DNA of 64,000 nt from NCBI GenBank assembly GCA_030949985.1, contig JAUZRX010000004.1:1-64000 (forward strand), given 5' to 3'. Shown here in pieces: positions 1 to 7,590 of the stretch (its first letter is position 1; every line of letters starts with the position of its first letter). The notes under the pieces were generated by a model that worked only from the letters and a program-made list of their open reading frames with translations, ran no database searches and was not told where the DNA came from. Source of the stretch: Acidobacteriota bacterium. GTDB lineage: Bacteria; Acidobacteriota; Polarisedimenticolia; J045. The position numbers were made by a program, and so were the translations under genes.

Positions 1-189
1 CCCCGTGGGAGAGCAAGAGCGGGGCCAGTTTGAACCCGCGCTCGGGCGCGGAGTTTGGGGACGAGGCGTCCGCATGCGGACAGGTGCCGCGGACAGGGTC
101 CGGACACCCCCGGCGGCTTGCGCCCCCCCCCGGCCCCCGGGGCCACGGGGTACATTCTTCGCTCCACGGTGGGGGGGATGCCTTCGGGC

Positions 190-218
190 TTGACCGGCTG
201 GAGTTTCGATTTTAAACT
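190..218 (+). promoter_or_regulatory. Predicted sigma70-type promoter of the tetR-efflux operon
   Basis: A TTGACC -35 box (190-195), a 17-bp spacer and a TAAACT -10 box (213-218) are seen directly. With normal geometry, transcription would begin near 225, only about 3 nt before the ATG at 228, so the regulator mRNA would be leaderless or nearly so. No Shine-Dalgarno sequence precedes the ATG, which fits. The first 189 bases hold no gene I can support. Confidence 0.5.
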
Positions 219-237
219 TTGACCATCATGGTCAAAG
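217..237. promoter_or_regulatory. Palindromic operator overlapping the tetR start codon
   Basis: Two perfect 10-bp arms, CTTTGACCAT and ATGGTCAAAG, flank a single C. The palindrome covers the end of the -10 box, the expected transcription start and the ATG at 228. A further half-site, AGTCAAAG, follows directly (238-245). TetR-family repressors typically bind such dyads next to their own gene, so this is most simply the autoregulatory operator for the adjacent regulator. Confidence 0.75.
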
Positions 238-821
238 AGTCAAAGCAGAGACTATCCCGCCAGCGCATCCTCCGCGTCGCCCGCCGGCACTTCGGCCGCT
301 ACGGCTACCGGCGCACCAGCCTCGCCGGCATCGCCCGGGAGCTGGGAGTGGTCAAGGGGGCCCTCTACTACTACGTCCCGGGAGGCAAGGAAGAACTTTT
401 CGACGCGGTGCTGGCCGCCGAGGAGCAACGGCTGCTCACCGCGATGACCCGCGCGGTCGAAACCCAGGAAGATCCCCGGGCCGCCCTGCGGGCCGCCGTG
501 GAGGCCAAGCTCGCCGCCTTGTCCCAACTGCGTGAAACCCTGGACATCCCCCGGGAGGTGGGCGAGGAGATCTCGGCTCTCGTCCAATCCCGACAAAGGG
601 CCTTCGCCCAGGCCGAGCGGCGGCTTTTCGAGAGTCTGCTGCGGCGGGGGGAAGATGCCGGAATCTTCCGGCGGATCCGTCCCCGCCGCCGGGCTGCCGA
701 GGCCCTGCAGGCCATGGTCCGCGCCCTGGAACTACCCATGGTGTTCGGCACCGAAGACGGCCCGGTCTCGGCGATCCACATCCTCTTTGAAATCATCTTT
801 CGCGGTCTCGAGGAACGATGA
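228..821 (+). CDS. TetR/AcrR-family transcriptional repressor of the efflux operon
   Basis: This is a 197-residue DNA-binding repressor, a typical length for TetR/AcrR regulators. Residues 8-60 form the TetR_N helix-turn-helix (RQRILRVARRHFGRYGYRRTS, then LGVVKGALYYY and GGKEELF), a strong family match. The C-terminal two-thirds is the variable all-helical ligand-binding and dimerisation domain, so the inducer cannot be read from sequence. I chose the ATG at 228 because an in-frame TTG at 219 would lie upstream of the predicted transcription start and inside the operator. The gene sits 1 nt before a TolC/HlyD/MFS efflux operon, which it very likely represses together with itself through the palindrome at 217-237. 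Confidence 0.9.
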   Translation: MVKESKQRLSRQRILRVARRHFGRYGYRRTSLAGIARELGVVKGALYYYVPGGKEELFDAVLAAEEQRLLTAMTRAVETQEDPRAALRAAVEAKLAALSQLRETLDIPREVGEEISALVQSRQRAFAQAERRLFESLLRRGEDAGIFRRIRPRRRAAEALQAMVRALELPMVFGTEDGPVSAIHILFEIIFRGLEER

Positions 822-822
822 A

Positions 823-2169
823 ATGCGCACTCTCCCGCTGACTCGAACCCTGTTCCTGCTCGTCACCGTCACCTTCTCCGCCGCGGCCGGCAGCCCGGCG
901 CAGACCCTTCCGCTCGACGAGCTGATCGCGCAGGCCATGGAGGGGCCCGCCCTGCGGGCCGCCCGGGCGAGGATCGAGCGGGCCCGGGCCGGCGAGGCCC
1001 TCGCCGTCGCACCCCGCCGGCTGCAGGCAGGCCTCGAGGCGCGGGCGTGGCAATACGCCTCGACCGTCGGCTTCGTCCTCCCGGCGACGCTGGCGGGCCC
1101 TCTCGGCGGAGCTTCGATGGGGGTGCCCATCGCCGATCGGCGTGCGGAAAGCATCGCCCTGGTCGCCGACCAGTTGCTGTGGGACGCCGGCCGCAGCGCC
1201 GCCGCCCTGCGGGCCGCACGCCGGGAGAGCCGGGCCGCCAGGCTCGAACAAGCCGCCGTGCGGCGCGCGGTGCGCTGGCAGGTGCTCGCCGCCGCCACGG
1301 CCTGGCAGCAGGCCCTCGCAACCCGCCAGGCCGCCGAGGCCACGGTCCGCAGCCGCCAGGCCCTGGTCGAACAAGTCGAGGCCTTCGTCCGTCATCAACA
1401 GGTGCCACGGGCGGATCGGCTCCAGGCCCAGGCCGCCGCCGCCGAGGCCCGGCACCGCCTGGCCGGCGCCCGGGCCCAGGTGGCGGCGGCCCGCGCGCGG
1501 CTCGCCGCCCTGGTCGGCCGGCCGATCCCCGAGGGGGCCCGCCCCGGCTGGCCCGAGCTGCCGGCCCTGCCCGAGGGCGACGCCACGGCCCTGGCCGCCG
1601 AGGCCCTCGAGCGACGCCCGGTGGCCCGTGCTTTTCAGGCCCGGGCGCGCGCCGCCGCCGATTCGGCCCAGGTGGCGCGGCGCAGCCGCCGCCCCGAACT
1701 TCATGCCCAGTTCACGGCCTCCCGCAACGACGACGCCCTGCTGCTCCATCAGGCCAACGCCCAAGTGACCGTTGCTCTGCGCTGGCCGCTGCTGACCGGA
1801 GGCCGTGCCGCGGCGGCGGCGCGCCAAGCCGAGGCCGTGCGCACCGAGATGGAAGCGCTCGCCGAGCAGGCCCGACGCCGCATCGTGCAGGAGGTACAGC
1901 AGACCCTGGCCGAAGATGCGGCCGCCGCCGCGCGTCTCGAAGCGGCCCGGGCGGCGCTCCGGGCCGCCGAGCAGGCCCTCGAAGTGGCGCGCAGCCGCTA
2001 CCGGGAAGGTCTGATCAGCGGCCGGGAGTTGCTCGACGCCGAAGCCGACGCCACCCGGGCCCGAGAGATGGATGCCGTGGCCGGCAGCACGCGCATCGCC
2101 GCGCGCATCGCCGCACGCCTGGCCCTGGGCCTGCCCACCACCGACAGCGAAGGGAGGATCACCCCATGA
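823..2169 (+). CDS. TolC-like outer-membrane efflux protein
   Basis: This is a 448-residue outer-membrane factor of the OEP/TolC family, the exit duct of a tripartite efflux pump. The N-terminus (MRTLPLTRTLFLLVTVTF..AGSPAQ) is a clear Sec signal peptide. The rest is Ala/Arg/Glu-rich helix with two related halves, as expected for the trimeric alpha-barrel. The second half contains the typical segment ending in YREGLISGRELLDAEADATRA. The ATG at 823 gives the signal peptide; the reading frame is open further upstream, but that part overlaps tetR and has no signal. Its stop overlaps the ATG of the HlyD gene (ATGA), so translation is coupled. Confidence 0.92.
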   Translation: MRTLPLTRTLFLLVTVTFSAAAGSPAQTLPLDELIAQAMEGPALRAARARIERARAGEALAVAPRRLQAGLEARAWQYASTVGFVLPATLAGPLGGASMGVPIADRRAESIALVADQLLWDAGRSAAALRAARRESRAARLEQAAVRRAVRWQVLAAATAWQQALATRQAAEATVRSRQALVEQVEAFVRHQQVPRADRLQAQAAAAEARHRLAGARAQVAAARARLAALVGRPIPEGARPGWPELPALPEGDATALAAEALERRPVARAFQARARAAADSAQVARRSRRPELHAQFTASRNDDALLLHQANAQVTVALRWPLLTGGRAAAAARQAEAVRTEMEALAEQARRRIVQEVQQTLAEDAAAAARLEAARAALRAAEQALEVARSRYREGLISGRELLDAEADATRAREMDAVAGSTRIAARIAARLALGLPTTDSEGRITP

Positions 2170-3311
2170 ATGATCGTCCGCAGAAATCGTCTCCCGCTCC
2201 CGCTCTTCCCCGCCCCCCCCGCCGCTGGTGGCGCTGGCTGCTGGTCATCGTGTCCGTAGTCGCGGTCATCGCCCTCGGAGGACCCTGGCTGGCCTGGCGA
2301 CTGACCCACGTGGTCACCAACGCCGGTTTCGTCAAGGCCGAGATGACTCTCGTCGCGCCCGAGTTGCCGGGAAGGATCGAGCAGATCCACGTCGAGGAAG
2401 GCCAGTGGGTCCACCAGGGGGACGTGCTGCTGGAGATCGACCCGAGCAGCCTCGACGATCGCGTCAAGATGGCCGAGGCCGAGGTGGCGCACCTGCAAGG
2501 CAAGGCGGCCCGCTATCGGGCCAAGCTCGAGCTGGCCCGCCGGGAAGTGCCCGCCCACATCGAAGCCGCCGAGCAGGCCCTGGCCGCCGCCCGGCAGGCG
2601 GCGGTCCGAGCTCGGGCCCGGGAGAGCTTCCTCGCCCGCCAGAAAGAGCGCTTTGCCGGGCTGCTGGCCGACCAGGCCATCGGCCGGGCACGCTACGAGG
2701 AAATCGAAGCCCAGTGGATCGCCGCTCAGGCGGAGGTACGCGCGGCGGAGGCCGGCGTAGGGGCCGCCGAAGCCCGGCTCGACAGCGCCCGGGCCTCCCG
2801 ATCGCGCATCGACGAGGCCTACGCCGGCTGGCAGGAGGCTCTCGGTGGCCTGGAAGCCGCACGCCGCGGACTCGACCTCGCCCGCCTGACCCGCGACAAG
2901 AGCGTGATCCGCGCACCCGGCGATGGCATCGTGGCAAGGGTCTTCCCCGAGCCGGGCGACATGGCCACGCCGGGACGCAGCGTGGTGGCCCTCTTCGACC
3001 CCGACAGCATTTACGTCGAAGCGCGTTTCGAAGAGACCAAGTTGCGCCACCTCCGGCCCGGCCAGCGGGTCACCCTCCAGCTCGACGCGCTCGGGGGCCG
3101 CACTCTCCACGGCCGGATACGCGTAATCCACCGGGCCGCAGCAGGGGAGTTCGCGCTGATCCCCCGGGACGTCACCGCCGGAGAATTCACCAAGCTGACC
3201 CAGCGCGTGCCGGTGGAAATCGACGTGGAAGACGATGCCCGGGAACTGGAGCTGATTCCCGGTACCTCCGTCAGGGTCGCCGCCCGCAAGGGGGGCGAGG
3301 ACGACCGGTGA
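2166..3311 (+). CDS. HlyD/EmrA-family membrane fusion protein
   Basis: This is a 381-residue periplasmic adaptor linking the inner-membrane pump to the TolC-like channel. A short cytoplasmic N-terminus rich in Pro and Arg is followed by one membrane anchor (about residues 20-42, LLVIVSVVAVIALGGPW). Next comes a split lipoyl/barrel-sandwich domain (PGRIEQIHVEEGQWVHQGDVL near the N-terminus and VIRAPGDGIVARVFPEPGD later) around a long coiled-coil hairpin. A beta-barrel closes the protein. This order is the EmrA/HlyD architecture. It overlaps its neighbours by 4 nt on each side (ATGA upstream, GTGA downstream). Confidence 0.93.
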   Translation: MNDRPQKSSPAPALPRPPRRWWRWLLVIVSVVAVIALGGPWLAWRLTHVVTNAGFVKAEMTLVAPELPGRIEQIHVEEGQWVHQGDVLLEIDPSSLDDRVKMAEAEVAHLQGKAARYRAKLELARREVPAHIEAAEQALAAARQAAVRARARESFLARQKERFAGLLADQAIGRARYEEIEAQWIAAQAEVRAAEAGVGAAEARLDSARASRSRIDEAYAGWQEALGGLEAARRGLDLARLTRDKSVIRAPGDGIVARVFPEPGDMATPGRSVVALFDPDSIYVEARFEETKLRHLRPGQRVTLQLDALGGRTLHGRIRVIHRAAAGEFALIPRDVTAGEFTKLTQRVPVEIDVEDDARELELIPGTSVRVAARKGGEDDR

Positions 3312-4906
3312 ACACCTCGGCCTACAAGTGGGTCGCCGGCGCCCTGGTCTCGGTCGGTATCTTCGTCGCGCTGCTCGACACCACCATCGTCGACATCGTG
3401 CTGCCGAAGATGATGGCCAGTCTCGACGCCGACCTGCGTGGCATCCAGTGGGTGGTGATCGTCTATTTCATCGGTTCCGCCATCGCCATGACCGCCGCCT
3501 CGTGGCTCGCCGACCGCGTCGGCCCGCGCCGACTGTACCTGGCGGGCCTGTTGCTCTTCCTCGTCGCCTCGGTCTTCTGCGGGCTGGCCTGGAACCTGCC
3601 CGCCATGCTGGTCGGCAGGCTGATCCAGGGCCTGGGTGAAGGGATCCTGGTACCCGTGGGCCTGATCATCCTCTACACCGTGTTTCCCGAACGGGAGCAC
3701 GGCACGGCCATGGGTCTCTACGGGCTCTCCGCGTCCTTCGCGCCGGCCCTGGGGCCGACCCTCGGCGGGCTCATCACCGAGCACCTGGAATGGCGCTGGG
3801 TGTTCTACATCAACCTGCCGGTGGGCCTGGTCACCGCCGTGCTGATCCTCGCGCTGATGCGGCCCCTGGGACGGCGGCGCCGGCGCAGCTTCGACTTCAT
3901 CGGCTTCGCCCTGCTGAGCGTGGCCCTGTCGGCGCTGATCGTGCTGTTGGGCAAGGGGCAGGAGTTGGGCTGGAGCACATCGGACACCATCGTGATCCTC
4001 GGCGTGGTGACGCTCGTGTCGACCGTGGCCACCGTGGCGTGGCTGGCCTGGTCCCGCGTGCCCCTCTTCCCCCGCGCAATCTTCGGTCGTCGCGCCTTTC
4101 GAGTGGGCATGGCGGCGATGGTCCTGCTGTCGATCAACGCCTACGGTTTCTTCCTGCTGCTGCCGGTCTTCCTTCAGCGTCTGCGGGGCCTGACCACCTT
4201 GCAGGCGGGGCTGGTGCTGCTGCCCGGAGCCCTGCTCTCCGCGCTGACCACCCTCGCCTCGGGAATCGTCTCGGATCGAATCGACCCGCGGAAGGTGGGA
4301 GTGCTCTTCCTGCTGCTGACCGGCTGGGCCTCGTGGCATTTCGGCACCGATCCGGACACCCCGCTCTTCCGCCTGGTGCTGGACTACATGTTCTGGGGCG
4401 CCGCGGTGGGCGGCACCTTCGCGCCGGTCACCCTGGTGGCCCTCGGGCCCCTCGGTCGCGACGAGATCAACGATGGCTCGACCCTGGTCAACGTGGCCCG
4501 GCTGGCGGCCGGATCGGTGGGTACCGCCCTGGCCACCGCCACCCTCGCCGCCCGCTCCGACGCGTTCGCCCAGGTCACCCGCCACTTCCTCGAACCCGAC
4601 CGCCCCGCCCTGGCCGCCACCGTCTTCGCGTTGACCGGGGCCGATCCCGCCGGGGGCAACCCCGATGCCATGCTGCGTGCGCTGACCATGGGTGAAGGCT
4701 TGCTCCGCCGCGCCACGACGGCCTGGGCTTTCGACGCGGTCTTCGACGTGCTGGCGGTGTTCATGGTCGCCGCGGCCGTGGCGCTGGCCCTGGCGTGGTG
4801 GCATCCCGAAGACGACGACACAACGCAACAGCCAAGTGCGCGAAATCCGAAATCCAGTACTCTAACGACAGCTGCCAGATTGGAACCAGGGCCGCCCCGC
4901 CCCTGA
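3308..4906 (+). CDS. DHA2-family (EmrB-like) MFS drug efflux transporter
   Basis: This is a 532-residue proton-driven inner-membrane drug exporter of the 14-helix DHA2 class. TM1 carries the diagnostic LLDTTIVDIVLPKM motif (motif D1), followed by WVVIVYFIGSAIAM and the loop motif A (LADRVGPRRLYL). Motif C appears as GLYGLSASFAPALGPTLGG. The GTG at 3308 overlaps the hlyD stop (GTGA). With the adaptor and TolC-like protein it completes an EmrAB-TolC type pump. The C-terminal 30 residues are polar and unlike the family; the coding sequence runs into the lower-quality sequence of the decayed island that follows, so the original tail may have been altered. Confidence 0.93.
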   Translation: MNTSAYKWVAGALVSVGIFVALLDTTIVDIVLPKMMASLDADLRGIQWVVIVYFIGSAIAMTAASWLADRVGPRRLYLAGLLLFLVASVFCGLAWNLPAMLVGRLIQGLGEGILVPVGLIILYTVFPEREHGTAMGLYGLSASFAPALGPTLGGLITEHLEWRWVFYINLPVGLVTAVLILALMRPLGRRRRRSFDFIGFALLSVALSALIVLLGKGQELGWSTSDTIVILGVVTLVSTVATVAWLAWSRVPLFPRAIFGRRAFRVGMAAMVLLSINAYGFFLLLPVFLQRLRGLTTLQAGLVLLPGALLSALTTLASGIVSDRIDPRKVGVLFLLLTGWASWHFGTDPDTPLFRLVLDYMFWGAAVGGTFAPVTLVALGPLGRDEINDGSTLVNVARLAAGSVGTALATATLAARSDAFAQVTRHFLEPDRPALAATVFALTGADPAGGNPDAMLRALTMGEGLLRRATTAWAFDAVFDVLAVFMVAAAVALALAWWHPEDDDTTQQPSARNPKSSTLTTAARLEPGPPRP

Positions 4907-5112
4907 GTAGGAGTCTCCACAACACCTCAACGCCGAAGACGAGCACCGTTCGGAGCCGGGAGTTCCCAACAACCGAGGGTTTGGGGCCGGAACGCCACTG
5001 CTCGAGCCCCGCATCGTCCTCCACTCAGAACCCCGGTCCAAGTGGGTACCGCAAGCGGTCCACTGCAACTTTTACCGACACGAAAGGGAGCGAGATCGAG
5101 GCGAGCGCCGAA

Positions 5113-5520
5113 TCAATCCCGCTCCGGATCCGCCCATTCGATGTCCGACTCCTCCGCGGCATGGAGCCTGGCGATGCGTTGGATCAACTCTTCCAGCGTC
5201 ATCGTCGAGTCGATGGTCGGTCGACCACTCTTGGGCGGATTCGTTCCGACGTCGAAGTAGCGGACGACACTACGCGGCAGGACGTCCCCTGGGTCGCCCG
5301 GAACGTCGAGCGCGACTGCCGCCGCATCACACCGGCGAACCTGACTCGGCAACGACCGATCGAGCCGACCGGTCCGCGCGCGAAGATGGGCCACGGTCTT
5401 GGCAAAGTCGCCGCGCTCGAAGGGGATCCTCGTGAAGTTCTCTTCGCCGATGACGTGGGTCCCCAGCCGGACCCGCCGAAGGAGTACTGGCGGGAAGCTG
5501 CCTGTGGGTTCTACTGGACG
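5113..5520 (-). pseudogene. 3' fragment of an unidentified protein gene
   Basis: The minus strand reads as protein-like sequence from about 5520 to the stop at 5113. Recognisable stretches include GTHVIGEENFTRIPFERGDF, DVPGDPGDVLPRSVVRYFDVG and LEELIQRIARLHAAEESDIEW. High third-position GC and absence of stops suggest genuine former coding. There is no sensible start: the first ATG (5394) lies inside the conserved-looking block, and beyond about 5450 the same DNA encodes the methyltransferase fragment on the other strand. I do not recognise the family. It may be a remnant of the locus that carried the methyltransferase. Confidence 0.4.
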
Positions 5521-5991
5521 GAGGGGCCTCGTGGACTCGGCTGGACCCCCGACGCCGTGCCTACCCTCAAAGGTGGCTCGTCTGTGGGAATCCCGTCACC
5601 ACCTGCAATCGTGATGCCGGACGGCTGCATCGTCACACCCGACATCCGGGACGCGGAGCGGCTGCAAGGCTTCGAAGCGGGCTGGACGCAACCCGCGGAG
5701 GAGATCAAGAAACCGGGTTTTCGCTGGCGACTCGTCGGTAACGCGGTAACTGTCGATGCCGCCGCGTGGATCGGCGAGAGGTTGATTCGGCCCGGAGCCG
5801 ACAACGACGTTCTCGACCTCCCGCTGCGCAAAGCGGGATCCTGGCCGACCGCAGCCTGGAACATGGGGGAGGGACGAATGATCCCGGTCGGCCTTTCGGA
5901 GTGGCCACTGGCAAGACCGCGGGCCCCGCTTGCCGAGTTTCTACCCCCCAGGGAGTCTGCTCTTGGGCGCAGCATGTCGTCTAGCCTCTGA
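5425..5991 (+). pseudogene. Truncated cytosine-5 DNA methyltransferase (C-terminal remnant)
   Basis: The frame from about 5425 encodes the end of a Dcm/HsdM-independent C5 methyltransferase. Visible blocks are GFYWTEGPRGLGW, AVPTLKGGSSVGIPSPPAI, TPDIRDAERLQGFEAGWT (motif IX region) and RWRLVGNAVTVDAAAWIGERL (motif X), then a family-specific tail AAWNMGEGRMIPVGLSEWP. The N-terminal two-thirds is absent, including the SAM-binding motif I, the catalytic PCQ loop and ENV. What lies upstream is unrelated sequence in that frame. The C-terminus also decays after 5940. The protein cannot be active. No start codon is proposed. Confidence 0.75.
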
Positions 5992-6015
5992 TCTCGCTGG
6001 AACAAAAAAGAGGTG

Positions 6016-6039
6016 TTGACAACTTGGGGGGGGTATATT
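6016..6039 (+). promoter_or_regulatory. Promoter-like boxes separated by a G8 tract
   Basis: TTGACA (6016-6021) and TATATT (6034-6039) are near-perfect -35 and -10 hexamers, but the spacer is only 12 bp and consists largely of eight consecutive G residues (6026-6033). This spacing should be inactive with sigma70. The homopolymer raises the possibility of slipped-strand length variation. The next gene starts 92 nt downstream at 6131. The arrangement is seen directly; any promoter function is inference. Confidence 0.25.
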
Positions 6040-6130
6040 TCGATCGCGATTGGTTGACGCCCCGACAAAGCTCAGCAATTCATTCTTGGAGCAACGGGCC
6101 ACGCCGGGGGTCTCGAAATGACCTATCATA

Positions 6131-6364
6131 ATGGGGAGAATTCCGAAGCGTCACCGGATCTGGACTGCGGTAGCCATCACCATCGTTCTGATGTTCACAA
6201 CGGGTATGGCTTGGGGAGGCTGCTGCTCTCCCACCAGCAAGGGGGCAGTCTACAGCAAGGGACAGACCGACAAGAAGGCATGCGAGAATACCTACGGCAA
6301 ACTCACGAGTAGAGACGAGTGCGAGGCGTCGATCGGCAAGGGTAAGGTCATAGTGACCGATTGA
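6131..6364 (+). CDS. Small secreted cysteine-containing protein, unknown function
   Basis: This is a 77-residue protein with a clear signal peptide (positively charged MGRIPKRHRIW, then a hydrophobic core ending TGMAWG). The mature part of about 47 residues contains four cysteines (CC, then ENTYGK preceded by C, then DEC) and many Lys residues. The cysteines would probably form two disulfides in the periplasm or outside the cell. No family is recognised and there is no strong Shine-Dalgarno. The start is fixed by the signal peptide. It is followed after 29 nt by another secreted protein in the same direction, so the two may be co-transcribed. Confidence 0.55.
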   Translation: MGRIPKRHRIWTAVAITIVLMFTTGMAWGGCCSPTSKGAVYSKGQTDKKACENTYGKLTSRDECEASIGKGKVIVTD

Positions 6365-6393
6365 GAGACTGCACGATGCGAAGGAGAAAGGAC

Positions 6394-7449
6394 ATGAACA
6401 TGCGACCGATCGTCGTCGTCGTCGCTCTGGCAGCCCTGTCCATGGCCAGCGCTGCGACGCTGGAAGCCGAGCTACAAGTTCCGCTGCACAACGCGCTCTC
6501 GTGGGCCCAGGATCTCGCCGTCGACGCGACGGGGAATATGTACGTCCTCGGTCGAAATGGTGACGATACCGGGTACGCAGTCTGGAAATACGCCCCCAGT
6601 GGGTCGCTCACGGCAACCCTTGCAGTAGAAACGCTCTCGACACCCGGTACTGCGCCGGGCCGAATCACCGTGACGGCATCGGGTCGAATCGTGATCTCGG
6701 AGATCTGCTGGACAGCCGAGTGCCGGGCCGCCCTGCTGGTGTTCTCGCCGGCGGGAAGCCTCGAGCGCGAGATCGTCACCCCGCGCGGAACGATCATCCA
6801 ACTCGTGGGCCTCGGTGGCGAGCGCATCGCCGCGGCCACACACGAACTCGACGACACGTTTCACTTCGACCTGCACACGGTCGATGTGGGATCCGGTGTG
6901 ATCGAGTCCTCGGCAACCGGTTTTGTCTCTTCGTTGGGCGTCAACAAGCTCTATACCCAGCGCGCCCTCGACGAAGACAACTGCCTGCGGGATCTCTACG
7001 TGACGCAGGCCCATGCGACGGAGCACGTCGTCGCCGGCTACTCCGGCCGCAACGCCTTCGGCATCTACGATCTCGAAGGCAATCTGGCCGGTACCTTCGC
7101 TCTGACGGCGTTTTCACCGCGGTCGCTATCGCTCGAGGCACAGTCCGAAGAGCAACAGGCGCAGGACATCGCCGTCACCCAGGGGCGTATCTACAACCAG
7201 GACACCACCTGCGGGTTTTTCTCTGGGCTGAGTATCGACGAAGAGGGCCGGACGGTCGTCACCGGACGGGGGATCGTAGAAGGACGCTACCAGAATGAAC
7301 TGTACGACACTGGCGGCACGCTGGTGGAGATCCTCGAATCGCCCTTCGAACTCAACCACACCCTGGCATTCGTCGGCGGCAAGGCGTTCGGCATCTGTAA
7401 TGTCGGCTCGAATACCTGGGCTCTGCTTCGGTTCCGGATCGTTCCTTGA
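6394..7449 (+). CDS. Secreted beta-propeller-like protein, unknown function
   Basis: This is a 351-residue exported protein. MNMRPIVVVVALAALSMASA is a signal peptide preceded by an AAGGAGAAAG ribosome-binding site at 6381-6390, which fixes the start at 6394 rather than at an upstream in-frame ATG. The body repeats a pattern such as AQDLAVDATGNMYVLGRNGDD and GLSIDEEGRTVVTGRG, typical of blades in NHL/SBBP-like propellers. A few cysteines (WTAEC, DNCLRD, TTCGFF, GICNVG) may form disulfides. No catalytic residues are evident. It ends 141 bp before the convergent rarA gene. Confidence 0.6.
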   Translation: MNMRPIVVVVALAALSMASAATLEAELQVPLHNALSWAQDLAVDATGNMYVLGRNGDDTGYAVWKYAPSGSLTATLAVETLSTPGTAPGRITVTASGRIVISEICWTAECRAALLVFSPAGSLEREIVTPRGTIIQLVGLGGERIAAATHELDDTFHFDLHTVDVGSGVIESSATGFVSSLGVNKLYTQRALDEDNCLRDLYVTQAHATEHVVAGYSGRNAFGIYDLEGNLAGTFALTAFSPRSLSLEAQSEEQQAQDIAVTQGRIYNQDTTCGFFSGLSIDEEGRTVVTGRGIVEGRYQNELYDTGGTLVEILESPFELNHTLAFVGGKAFGICNVGSNTWALLRFRIVP

Positions 7450-7590
7450 GCAGTGGCGGCACGCGAGGGCTGTTGGGGCTGCCCCCGCTTCCAGATCGGG
7501 TAGCCACAAACAACTTCACGCGCCGACCTTCTGCCAGGCGACCCGGGCAGCCGTTTCAATGGGCAGGCGTGTCAGCGCCCGTCGCCCCTT

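Noticed and set aside
1-189. Two short open frames at the window start (5-193 and 30-215)
   Set aside because: They have no ribosome-binding site, low-complexity Pro/Arg/Gly translations and no family resemblance; they overlap each other and one overlaps the predicted promoter.
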